From: an uncultured Bacteroidales bacterium
GTDB lineage: Bacteria > Bacteroidota > Bacteroidia > Bacteroidales > Paludibacteraceae
Assembly (NCBI GenBank): GCA_949282265.1
Contig: CASDOZ010000007.1
Coordinates: 62,001-126,000, forward strand
Direction: 5' to 3'
DNA: 64,000 nucleotides
The notes beneath the pieces are model-generated. The model saw only the letters and a list, made by a program, of their open reading frames with translations, did not search any database and was not told the origin of the DNA. The position numbers and the translations under genes were made by a program. Shown here one piece after another: positions 54,932 to 63,211 of the stretch (its first letter is position 1; each line of letters starts with the position of its first letter).

Positions 54932-57027
54932 AGCAAGCCTCGTTTTTCAAGCAGGTATTTGGGGTCGGGCTGTTTGCCGCGGAAGCGGAGATAGAGCGTC
55001 ATGGGGTCTTCCGTATTGCCACGTTCGAGCACGTTTTTGCGGAACGAAGTGGCCACAACCTGGTTGAACAGGTTGCCGGTTTCGCGGAACGCTTCGAACG
55101 TGTCGCTGTCCAGCACGGCCGCCCACGTGTAGCTGTAATAGCCTGCGGCGTATCCGGTTGTGAAAATATGGTTGAAATAAGTGCTCCGGTAGCGCACGAT
55201 GATTTGCGGAATCATGCCCATTTTGTCAAGCGATGCTTTTTCAAAGGCATTGACATCCACTTCATCGGTTGTGCTGAGCATGTGCCAGTCCATATCCAGA
55301 ATGGAAGCGGACAACAACTCGGTCATGACAAAGCCCTGGTTGAACTTGCGGGCATTCTGTATTTTCTCTATCAGGCTGTCGGGAATGATTTCGCCGGTCT
55401 CGTAATGTTTGGCGTAGGTGCGCATCACTTCCGGCTCGTAACACCAATTTTCCATCAACTGCGATGGCAACTCCACAAAGTCGCGGGCCACATTGGTGCC
55501 GGACAGGCTCTTGTAGGTGCATTGGCTTAACAAGCCGTGCAGGGCGTGCCCGAACTCGTGGAACATGGTTTCCACTTCATCCATGGTGAGCAACGAAGGC
55601 TTGCCTGCCATGGGTTTGGTGAAATTGCCCACATTGATAATGACAGGGCGATGGTTCACGCCGTCGCGGACATATTGGTCGGTCAGGTTGCTCATCCAGG
55701 CACCGGCGCGTTTCCCCGGACGCGGGAAATAGTCGGTGTAGAGCACGCCTATGAGCGAACCGTCCGCATCGGTTACTTCAAACACTTCCACATCGGGATT
55801 ATAGACCGGCATGTCATCTAATTGGCGGAATTGCAGGCCATAAAGTTTGTTGGCCAAGCCGAACACGCCGGCGCGGACATTTTCAAGCTGGAAATAAGGT
55901 TTCAAATCTTCTTCATTCAAATCATATTTTTGCTTGCGCAGTTTTTCGGCATAGAACCACCAGTCCCACGGTTCCAGCTTTTCGCCTTTGCCTTCGGCAT
56001 CCATGAGTTTCTGCAATTCGGCAGCTTCGGCCTTGGCACATTTCAGCGCAGGCGTCCATACGGAAGCCAGAAAATCATTGACAGCCTTGGGTGTCTTGGC
56101 CATAGTGTCGTCCAGGATATAGGCAGCCGGCGTATCAAAGCCGAACAGTTGTGCCCGCTCCACGCGCAGTTGCATGATGCGGTTGATAACGGCTTTGTTG
56201 TCGTTTTCGTTGTCATGGTTGGCGCGGGTGGTGTAGGCCATCAGCAGGTCGCGGCGCAAATCGCGGTTCTCCGCGTATTGCAGCACGGGAATGTAGCTCG
56301 ACTGTTTGGGCGTGAAGAGCCATTTGCCGGGTTGTCCGGCGGCAGCGGCTTCTTCGGCGGCAGCCTGTTTGACGTTTTCCGGCAAACCGGCCAAATCGGC
56401 TTCGTTGTCCACGAATTTCTGATAGGCGTTTGTTTCGGCCAATACGTTCTGCCCGAATTGCAGTTCGGCAAGGCCCAGTTCCTTGTTTATCTCGCGCAAG
56501 CGGGCTTTCTTTTCATCATCGAGGTCGGCTCCTTGCCGGATGAATTGCCGATAGGTCTCTTCCAGCAGGCGCAACTGCTCGGCGTTCAGCCCGAGTGCGT
56601 CGCGTTTCTCGTGCAAGGTCTTGATGCGCGCAAAAAGTTTTTCGTTCATGGTGATGTTGTCGCTGTGTTCTGACAGCAGGGGCGACACTTCGACGGCAAT
56701 TTGTTCCAGTTCGTCGTTGGTGTCGGCCGAATAAAGGTTGAAGAACACGGAAGCGACTTTGTTGAGCGTTTCGCCGCTGTATTCCATTGCTTCAATGGTG
56801 TTGGCGAACGTCGGTTCCTCCGGATTTTCGGCTATGGCTTCGATTTCAGCCGTCTGTTGTTTCATGCCTTCAACAAAGGCAGGCATGTAGTGTTCTGTAC
56901 GGATTTTGTCAAAGGGCGGAACGCCATAAGGCGTGTTGTAGGTTTCAAAAAACGGGTTTTTACCGTTTTGATTACAAGCGGTCAGCATAAGTGCGAATAC
57001 TGAAATGGTTAAAAGTTTCGTCTTCAT
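54928..57027 (-). CDS. dcp: M3-family zinc metallopeptidase, dipeptidyl carboxypeptidase type
   Basis: 699 residues from ATG 57027 (MKTKLLTISVFALMLTACNQ). Lipobox LTAC at about residue 16-19 predicts a lipoprotein, so the enzyme works in the periplasm or at the envelope. Catalytic motif TMFHEFGHALHGLLS with a third ligand Glu downstream (around ARDFVELPSQLMENW). C-terminal part follows the M3A oligopeptidase/Dcp family. Removes C-terminal dipeptides from peptides in known members. -7 element 37 bases upstream. Confidence 0.93.
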   Translation of the reverse strand: MKTKLLTISVFALMLTACNQNGKNPFFETYNTPYGVPPFDKIRTEHYMPAFVEGMKQQTAEIEAIAENPEEPTFANTIEAMEYSGETLNKVASVFFNLYSADTNDELEQIAVEVSPLLSEHSDNITMNEKLFARIKTLHEKRDALGLNAEQLRLLEETYRQFIRQGADLDDEKKARLREINKELGLAELQFGQNVLAETNAYQKFVDNEADLAGLPENVKQAAAEEAAAAGQPGKWLFTPKQSSYIPVLQYAENRDLRRDLLMAYTTRANHDNENDNKAVINRIMQLRVERAQLFGFDTPAAYILDDTMAKTPKAVNDFLASVWTPALKCAKAEAAELQKLMDAEGKGEKLEPWDWWFYAEKLRKQKYDLNEEDLKPYFQLENVRAGVFGLANKLYGLQFRQLDDMPVYNPDVEVFEVTDADGSLIGVLYTDYFPRPGKRAGAWMSNLTDQYVRDGVNHRPVIINVGNFTKPMAGKPSLLTMDEVETMFHEFGHALHGLLSQCTYKSLSGTNVARDFVELPSQLMENWCYEPEVMRTYAKHYETGEIIPDSLIEKIQNARKFNQGFVMTELLSASILDMDWHMLSTTDEVDVNAFEKASLDKMGMIPQIIVRYRSTYFNHIFTTGYAAGYYSYTWAAVLDSDTFEAFRETGNLFNQVVATSFRKNVLERGNTEDPMTLYLRFRGKQPDPKYLLEKRGLL

Positions 57028-57063
57028 GTGGACAAGTTTTTCTGTTTTTTGGTTATTGAACGG

Positions 57064-57071
57064 CAAAGGTA
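57064..57071 (-). promoter_or_regulatory. -7 element of the M3 peptidase operon
   Basis: Minus strand TACCTTTG; no clear -33 element. Confidence 0.55.
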
Positions 57072-57180
57072 ATACAAAAAAGTGAGAAACCGACGGGCGC
57101 ACTATCTTTTTGGCTGCCGTGCCGGCGAAAAACAACTATTGGGAAGCAGGTCTGACGCATTTTGTTTAATATCTGAAACA

Positions 57181-57312
57181 GGATGCGCTCGGCAAAAGTT
57201 GAAAATAAATTTTCACTTTTGCGCTCGCTTTCACGTACTTTGGCTGACGCCCAAGATAGGATGCACTCGGCAAAAGTTGAAAATAAATTTTCACTTTTGC
57301 GCTCGCTTTCAC
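57181..57312. repeat. Tandem 78-bp repeat with internal hairpins
   Basis: Two copies of a 54-base unit (57181-57234 and 57259-57312) that differ at one base, separated by 24 unlike bases. Each copy holds an inverted repeat, GCAAAAGTTGAAAAT against ATTTTCACTTTTGC with one bulged base. The second copy ends directly at the -7 element of the next gene. Confidence 0.85.
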
Positions 57313-57320
57313 TATCTTTG
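57313..57320 (+). promoter_or_regulatory. -7 element at the end of the repeat
   Basis: TATCTTTG only 5 bases before ATG 57326, so the transcript would have almost no leader. Confidence 0.6.
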
Positions 57321-57325
57321 CAGCG

Positions 57326-58012
57326 ATGGAAAATGTGGAATACATATACAATTCGCGTATCCGTTTGTTGCGTATCAGCATCAGCGCGACGCAAATCCGC
57401 GTGTCGGTACCCACAGGGATGCGGTTGTGGGCTGCCGAACAGTTTGTGGCGGAACACGCGAAAGAAATAGAAGCCAAACAGCAGCGTTTGCAAAAACGTA
57501 TGGTAACTGTCCCGATAATAGAACCCGGACAGCCTTTGCACACACTGACTTTTGTGGCGGAAGTCCAGCCCGATACAAGTATAAAGTCGGTGTTTTTCCG
57601 CTTTACAGGCGACCGCCTGCTGATTTTTTACTCGCCGTTGCTGTCCGTGTCCAATTTGCAACCCGCTTTCTGGAAAGGCATAAACCATTTTCTCCGGAAG
57701 GAAGCCAAACGTATCTTGCCGGCACGTGTGGCAGAACTGGCGGCCCTGCACGGATTTCATTATACCGAACTGAAAATACGGTCATCGCATAGCCGCTGGG
57801 GCAGTTGCTCGACGCGGAAAAGCCTGAATCTGTCATTCTACCTGCTGCTCCTGCCGGAGCATTTGATAGACTATGTCATCCTGCACGAACTGTGCCACAC
57901 GGTGGAGATGAACCACGGCCCGCGTTTCCATGAATTGCTTGACCAGGCAACTGGCGGCAAAGACAAATTGTTGCACGAGGAGCTAAAACGTTATCATATT
58001 CCTGACAAATAG
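57326..58012 (+). CDS. YgjP-type M48 metallopeptidase (DUF45)
   Basis: 228 residues. N-terminal beta-rich region (IYNSRIRLLRISISATQIRVSVP) and the zincin motif HELCHTVEMNHGPRFHELL with GluHis ligands near residue 183; SHSRWGSCSTRKSLNLSFYL is the strongly conserved family block. Function of the family is not established. The start is fixed by the conserved N-terminal strand pattern. Confidence 0.9.
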   Translation: MENVEYIYNSRIRLLRISISATQIRVSVPTGMRLWAAEQFVAEHAKEIEAKQQRLQKRMVTVPIIEPGQPLHTLTFVAEVQPDTSIKSVFFRFTGDRLLIFYSPLLSVSNLQPAFWKGINHFLRKEAKRILPARVAELAALHGFHYTELKIRSSHSRWGSCSTRKSLNLSFYLLLLPEHLIDYVILHELCHTVEMNHGPRFHELLDQATGGKDKLLHEELKRYHIPDK

Positions 58013-58024
58013 CGGATTTTTTTG

Positions 58025-58032
58025 TATCTTTG
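58025..58032 (+). promoter_or_regulatory. -7 element of the small ORF-dgt operon
   Basis: TATCTTTG, 20 bases before the ATG at 58053. Confidence 0.6.
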
Positions 58033-58052
58033 CGCGATTTTTAGCGCAAATA

Positions 58053-58232
58053 ATGGAAATAGAAGACCTCATACAAAACGGGATGGTGTTCAAAAACGGG
58101 CCATCCGCACCCCAACAAGGCAAGCGTAAAAAGAAAAAGCTGTCGGGCGCACAACAGATGCGTGCCGACTACAAAGCCCGTGTGGCCGCCCGTGCCGCGG
58201 CGCGCGAACGCCGGAAAGGAGAACGCCTATGA
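58053..58232 (+). CDS. 59-residue basic protein coupled to dgt
   Basis: Begins MEIEDLIQNGMVFKNGPSAP and turns very basic (QGKRKKKKLSGAQQMRADYK, then RVAARAAARERRKGERL). Its stop overlaps the dgt start as ATGA. No known domain; a possible RNA or nucleotide-binding accessory. It has its own -7 element, which supports it as a real gene. Confidence 0.6.
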   Translation: MEIEDLIQNGMVFKNGPSAPQQGKRKKKKLSGAQQMRADYKARVAARAAARERRKGERL

Positions 58233-59551
58233 ACTGGCGAACGCTCTTGTCGGCCAAGCGTTTCGGCATGGAGAAATACCATAACCTCCACGAGGACATC
58301 CGTAACGAGTTCCAGCGCGATTACGACCGCCTGATTTTTTCCGCGCCGTTCCGGCGGTTGCAGAACAAGACGCAGGTTTTCCCGTTGCCGGGCAATATTT
58401 TTGTGCACAACCGTCTGACGCACAGCTTGGAAGTGAGTTGCGTGGGACGCTCCATAGGCCGCAAGGTGGCGGGACTGCTCCAAAACAAGACCGATGTGCC
58501 GGCACTCTACATGGACGAAATCGGTTCCATCGTGTCAGCGGCCTGCCTCGCCCATGACATGGGCAACCCACCTTTCGGACATTCCGGCGAAAAAGCCATC
58601 GAGACCTATTTTTCGGAAGGCAAAGGCGCGGAGTGGAAAACACTCCTGACACCCGGCCAATGGCAAGATTGCGTCTGTTTTGAGGGCAACGCCAATGCTT
58701 TCCGCCTGCTGACGCACCAGTTCAAAGGCCGCCGCACCGGCGGATTCGCACTCACATACAGCACATTGGCTTCCATTGTGAAATATCCTTATGCTTCCAT
58801 ACATGCCGGCGGCAAAGGCAAGTTCGGTTTCTTTTCCTCGGAGGCGGAGGCCTACGGCCGTATTGCCGACGAGTTGGGCATTGCCCGCCGTGCCGACAAG
58901 CCGGATTGTTATGCCCGCCATCCGTTGGTGTTCCTTGTGGAGGCGGCCGATGACATCTGCTACCAGGTAATGGACTTGGAAGATGCCCACAAACTCCGCC
59001 TGCTCACCACGGAGCAGACCATCGATTTGCTGATGCAGTTCCTGACGCCGGACAACCAGGCGCACAAACGCAATGTGATGCAGGTCGTGCAGGACCGCAA
59101 CGAACAGATAGCGTATTTACGTTCGGCGGTTATCGGTGAATTGGTCGATGCCTGCGCGCAGACTTTTGTCGAGCACGAAGCGGAACTGTTGGCGGGCACG
59201 TTCGACACGCCCCTTATCAAATGTATGGACAGCCGCCTGCGGACAGCCTACGAGGCATGTTCCAAAGTGGCTTTCGAGCGTATTTACCGCTCGCAGGAAG
59301 TGCTGGACGTGGAACTGGCGGGTTATAAAATCATATACATGCTGCTGGAAGAACTGATGCAAGCCGTGTTCAATCCGCAAAAGGCCTATTCCAAACAATT
59401 CCTGATGCGCATACCCGAACAGTATGACGTGCAGGCCGACTCGCCTTTCGGCAAAATACAGGCGGTTTTGGACTATATCTCCGGCATGACGGACGTGTAT
59501 GCGCTTGATTTATACCGCAAAATAACCGGAATGAGTTTACCAACCCTTTAG
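58229..59551 (+). CDS. dgt: Deoxyguanosinetriphosphate triphosphohydrolase
   Basis: 440 residues. HD-domain enzyme that cleaves dGTP to deoxyguanosine and tripolyphosphate. Metal motif: FVHNRLTHSLEVSCVGRSIG, AACLAHDMGNPPFGHSGEKA and the later EAADDICYQVMDLEDAHKL. Starts with ATG overlapping the 59-residue ORF. Keeps the dNTP pool balanced; 14 bases before rimO. Confidence 0.94.
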   Translation: MNWRTLLSAKRFGMEKYHNLHEDIRNEFQRDYDRLIFSAPFRRLQNKTQVFPLPGNIFVHNRLTHSLEVSCVGRSIGRKVAGLLQNKTDVPALYMDEIGSIVSAACLAHDMGNPPFGHSGEKAIETYFSEGKGAEWKTLLTPGQWQDCVCFEGNANAFRLLTHQFKGRRTGGFALTYSTLASIVKYPYASIHAGGKGKFGFFSSEAEAYGRIADELGIARRADKPDCYARHPLVFLVEAADDICYQVMDLEDAHKLRLLTTEQTIDLLMQFLTPDNQAHKRNVMQVVQDRNEQIAYLRSAVIGELVDACAQTFVEHEAELLAGTFDTPLIKCMDSRLRTAYEACSKVAFERIYRSQEVLDVELAGYKIIYMLLEELMQAVFNPQKAYSKQFLMRIPEQYDVQADSPFGKIQAVLDYISGMTDVYALDLYRKITGMSLPTL

Positions 59552-59565
59552 ACAACGGAAAAACA

Positions 59566-60855
59566 ATGATGACGGTCGATTTGATAACCATGGGCTGCTC
59601 CAAAAACCTGGTGGATACGGAACATTTGATGCGCCAGTTGCAGGCGGCAGGTTATCGGGTGCGGCACGATGCCGAGCGTCCGGATGGCGAAATCGTTGTA
59701 GTGAATACCTGTGGCTTTATCGGCGACGCCAAGGAAGAAAGTATTGAGACAATTCTGCATTTTGCCGAACGCCGCAAACGCGGCAAGGTGAAGCAGCTTT
59801 TTGTCATGGGCTGCCTGTCGGAACGCTACCTGAAAGAGCTGAGCATTGAAATTCCCGAAGTGGACAAGTTTTACGGCAAATTCAACTATACCGAACTGGT
59901 GAGCGACCTGGGCAAGGTTTATCGCCCCGACTTGCAGCTGGAGCGCGTGCTGACCACGCCACGGCATTACGCCTACGTGAAAATATCGGAAGGATGCAAC
60001 CGCACATGTTCCTACTGTGCCATTCCGATTATCACCGGCCGCCACAAAAGCCGTCCGATGGAAGATATTCTGGACGAAACCCGCTGGCTGGCCGGCCAGG
60101 GCGTGAAGGAATTCCAGATTATCGCGCAGGACTTGTCCTATTACGGACTGGATTTGTACAAGCAAATGAAGTTGCCGGAGTTGGTCAGCCGCCTGTCCGA
60201 TATTCCGGGCGTGGAATGGATAAGGTTGCACTATGCCTATCCAGCAGGATTCCCGTTTGATTTGTTGCCGGTCATGCGTGAGCGCGATAACGTGTGCAAA
60301 TACTTGGACATCGCCTTGCAGCACATATCCGACAACATGCTCGCCAAAATGCGCCGCCACATCACATCGGCACAGACCTACGACCTGCTGGAGCGCATTC
60401 GCGCCGAAGTGCCGGGCATACATTTGCGCACCACGCTGCTGCTCGGCCATCCCGGCGAGACGGAAGCGGATGTGGAAGAACTGAAACAGTTCGTGCGCGA
60501 AATCCGCTTTGAGCGTCTGGGCGCGTTCGCCTATTCGGACGAGGACGGCACTTATGCCAACCTGCACTACAAGGACGACATCCCGTATGAAACCAAACAA
60601 CAGCGCGTGGATGAAATCATGTCCATTCAGGAAACGATAGCCGGCGAAGTGAATGAAGCCAAAGTCGGACAGACAATGCGCGTCATTATCGACCGCGAAG
60701 AGGATGAATATTTTGTTGGACGCACTGAATTCGATTCACCCGAGGTAGATGGTGAAGTACTTATAGGCAAAGAAAAACCGTTGCAGCCCGGCGGGTTCTA
60801 TCCGGTACGCATTACGGGCGCGGAAACATTCGATTTATATGGAGAAACGGAATAG
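59566..60855 (+). CDS. rimO: Ribosomal protein S12 methylthiotransferase RimO
   Basis: 429 residues. N-terminal MTTase domain (LITMGCSKNLVDTEHLM, VVNTCGFIGDAKEES, MGCLSERY: three cluster Cys), radical SAM domain with SEGCNRTCSYCAIPIITGRHK (CxxxCxxC), and C-terminal TRAM domain (about 365-429). It modifies Asp of S12. The start at 59566 is a double ATG. Confidence 0.96.
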   Translation: MMTVDLITMGCSKNLVDTEHLMRQLQAAGYRVRHDAERPDGEIVVVNTCGFIGDAKEESIETILHFAERRKRGKVKQLFVMGCLSERYLKELSIEIPEVDKFYGKFNYTELVSDLGKVYRPDLQLERVLTTPRHYAYVKISEGCNRTCSYCAIPIITGRHKSRPMEDILDETRWLAGQGVKEFQIIAQDLSYYGLDLYKQMKLPELVSRLSDIPGVEWIRLHYAYPAGFPFDLLPVMRERDNVCKYLDIALQHISDNMLAKMRRHITSAQTYDLLERIRAEVPGIHLRTTLLLGHPGETEADVEELKQFVREIRFERLGAFAYSDEDGTYANLHYKDDIPYETKQQRVDEIMSIQETIAGEVNEAKVGQTMRVIIDREEDEYFVGRTEFDSPEVDGEVLIGKEKPLQPGGFYPVRITGAETFDLYGETE

Positions 60856-60883
60856 ACAAAAAAAACTAAAATAATAGAATGAT

Positions 60884-62542
60884 ATGACAGAAAAAATGAC
60901 TTTAAGGGACAATGCCGCCATCCGGTGGATTGCCTTGTTGCTGCTTGCGCTGGCCATGTTTTGCTCTTACATTTTCATGGACATCTTGTCGCCAATCAAG
61001 GACTTGATGCAATCCACGCGCGGGTGGGACTCCACGGCTTTCGGAACGATGCAAGGTTCTGAAACATTCCTGAACGTGTTTGTGTTCTTCCTGATTTTTG
61101 CAGGAATCATTCTGGACAAAATGGGCGTGCGGTTCACGGCCTTGCTGTCCGGCACGGTCATGCTGGTCGGTGCCTGCATTAAATGGTATGCGGTTTCCGA
61201 AGCCTTTATGGGCAGCAGCCTGGAAACATGGTTTACCGAACATCTGAATTATATCCCGGTGTTCCACGAACTGGGCATTTCCCCGTTTTATGAAGGAATG
61301 CCGGCATCGGCCAAGGTGGCGGCCGTGGGCTTCATGATTTTCGGTTGCGGCGTGGAAATGGCCGGCATCACGGTTTCGCGGGGTATTGTCAAGTGGTTCA
61401 AAGGCCGCGAGATGGCGTTGGCCATGGGTTCCGAAATGGCATTGGCACGCCTGGGTGTGGCAACCTGCATGATTTTCTCGCCTTTCTTCGCCAAGTTGGG
61501 CGGCGTGGTGGATGTTTCCCGCTCGGTTGCCTTCGGGGTTGTGCTGTTGCTGATTGCCCTTATTATGTTTATCGTCTATTTCTTCATGGACAGGACGCTG
61601 GATGCGCAAACCGGCGAAGCCGAGGAAAAGGACGACCCGTTCAAGGTGTCCGATATTGGCAAAATACTGGCGAGCGGCGGTTTCTGGCTGGTGGCCTTGC
61701 TGTGCGTGCTCTACTATTCGGCCATATTCCCGTTCCAGAAATATGCCGTCAACATGCTGCAATGCAACTTGGTGTTCACCGAGGTTGAGCCTGGCTCGTT
61801 CTGGGCATCCAATGCGGTTACGATTGTGCAATACGTCATCATGTTAGTAGTTGCGGCAACATCGTTCGCCAGTAACTTCTGCGAAAATAAGGTTTGGAAA
61901 TACAGCCTGCTTGTCTGTTCGGTGATATGCCTTGTGGTGTTCTGTTACATGGGCTACATGCGGCAGTCGGCGGAAACCATTTTCGCGGTATTCCCCTTGT
62001 TGGCCGTAGGCATTACGCCCATATTGGGCAAGGTAGTTGACCACAAAGGCAAGGCGGCCACCATGCTTATTTTCGGTTCCGTCCTGCTGATTTTGTGCCA
62101 CTTGACTTTTGCGTTTATTCTGCCGCAAATGAAGGGTACGCAGGTGGGCGGTGTCATTGTGGCTTACGTTACCATTTTGGTGCTGGGCGCATCGTTCTCG
62201 CTTGTGCCGGCATCGTTGTGGCCGAGTGTGCCCAAGTTGGTGGACCAGAAAGTCATCGGTTCCGCCTATGCACTGATTTTCTGGATACAGAATATCGGTT
62301 TATGGCTTTTCCCCTTGCTTATCGGCAAAATCCTTGACAAGACCAACCCGCAATTAGTCAGCGACTTGAAGAATGAACTGATTACGGCAGAGGAGGCAGC
62401 CGTTTCCTACGACTACACCGCTCCGTTGGTCATGTTGGCTTGTTTGGGCATAGCCGCTTTGGTGCTTGGCCTTGTCTTGAAAGTGGTCGATAAGAAGAAA
62501 GGTTTAGGGTTGGAGCTGCCCAATATCCAAGAAACAGAATAA
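60884..62542 (+). CDS. Major facilitator superfamily transporter
   Basis: 552 residues, about twelve helices. The loop KMGVRFTALLSG after helix 2 and a conserved DILSPIKDLMQ near the start. A large loop with SDIGKILASGG sits mid-protein. Family and substrate cannot be named; it resembles Bacteroidota MFS proteins annotated as nitrate/nitrite or oxalate-like transporters, which I cannot confirm. Start follows rimO by 28 bases. Confidence 0.85.
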   Translation: MTEKMTLRDNAAIRWIALLLLALAMFCSYIFMDILSPIKDLMQSTRGWDSTAFGTMQGSETFLNVFVFFLIFAGIILDKMGVRFTALLSGTVMLVGACIKWYAVSEAFMGSSLETWFTEHLNYIPVFHELGISPFYEGMPASAKVAAVGFMIFGCGVEMAGITVSRGIVKWFKGREMALAMGSEMALARLGVATCMIFSPFFAKLGGVVDVSRSVAFGVVLLLIALIMFIVYFFMDRTLDAQTGEAEEKDDPFKVSDIGKILASGGFWLVALLCVLYYSAIFPFQKYAVNMLQCNLVFTEVEPGSFWASNAVTIVQYVIMLVVAATSFASNFCENKVWKYSLLVCSVICLVVFCYMGYMRQSAETIFAVFPLLAVGITPILGKVVDHKGKAATMLIFGSVLLILCHLTFAFILPQMKGTQVGGVIVAYVTILVLGASFSLVPASLWPSVPKLVDQKVIGSAYALIFWIQNIGLWLFPLLIGKILDKTNPQLVSDLKNELITAEEAAVSYDYTAPLVMLACLGIAALVLGLVLKVVDKKKGLGLELPNIQETE

Positions 62543-62551
62543 CATACAACT

Positions 62552-63184
62552 ATGAGAAAAGTAAAACAAGGAATTGTTCTCTTGGGTATAATGCTGCTTT
62601 GTTTCTCTTGGCAGTTACAGGCTCAAGGACAGGTTACAGAGGCTTTCCCGCACCATCACGTGCAAGTGGCTATTGGTGACCCTATTTTATTGGCCCTTAC
62701 TTCCAACCTGCTGCTGACTGGCCATTATGGTTTGTTGTCCAGCGATTTGTCGGTTGATAGCAATGTGTCCTTGCCGGTATTTTCGGTGAGTTACTACTAT
62801 GCGTTCAACAAGTGGTTGCAGGTGGGCGGCGATTTGTTCTATTCAGGAGTCTTCAAGCAGGCATCCAGCAAGGACACCGGACGCGCATACGGTTCGTATG
62901 CAGCCCATGCGTTGTGCATCCAGCCCGTTGTCCGCTTCGAGTACATTAACCGCGAACGCTTTGGCATGTATTCCAGCCTGGCCACCGGCCTCTTTATCCA
63001 AAGCGACCACGGGGAATACTTCCACGATGACCAGGCAGATAAACCGGCACGATATGTAACGATTTTGCCCACGTTCCAGGTTACTTGTGCCGGCTTCCGG
63101 TTTGGAAACAAAGTGTACGGACTGCTGGAACTGGGTGTCGGAAGTAAAGGTTTTGTTACAGCTGGCATTGGTTCACGTTTTTAG
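62552..63184 (+). CDS. Exported outer-membrane beta-barrel-like protein
   Basis: 210 residues. Signal peptide (about 1-25, LQAQ) and alternating beta strands (VSYYYAFNKWLQVGGDLFYSG), ending in a C-terminal FVTAGIGSRF barrel-like strand. Function unknown; 9 bases after the MFS gene and 27 before cstA. Confidence 0.65.
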   Translation: MRKVKQGIVLLGIMLLCFSWQLQAQGQVTEAFPHHHVQVAIGDPILLALTSNLLLTGHYGLLSSDLSVDSNVSLPVFSVSYYYAFNKWLQVGGDLFYSGVFKQASSKDTGRAYGSYAAHALCIQPVVRFEYINRERFGMYSSLATGLFIQSDHGEYFHDDQADKPARYVTILPTFQVTCAGFRFGNKVYGLLELGVGSKGFVTAGIGSRF

Positions 63185-63211
63185 ACAGTAAAGTTTTTTA
63201 GAAGGATTGAT

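Noticed and set aside
57181-57312. Two-copy repeat as a CRISPR remnant
   Set aside because: Only two copies, a 54-base unit with an internal hairpin and a 24-base spacer, no cas genes; the unit includes promoter sequence instead.
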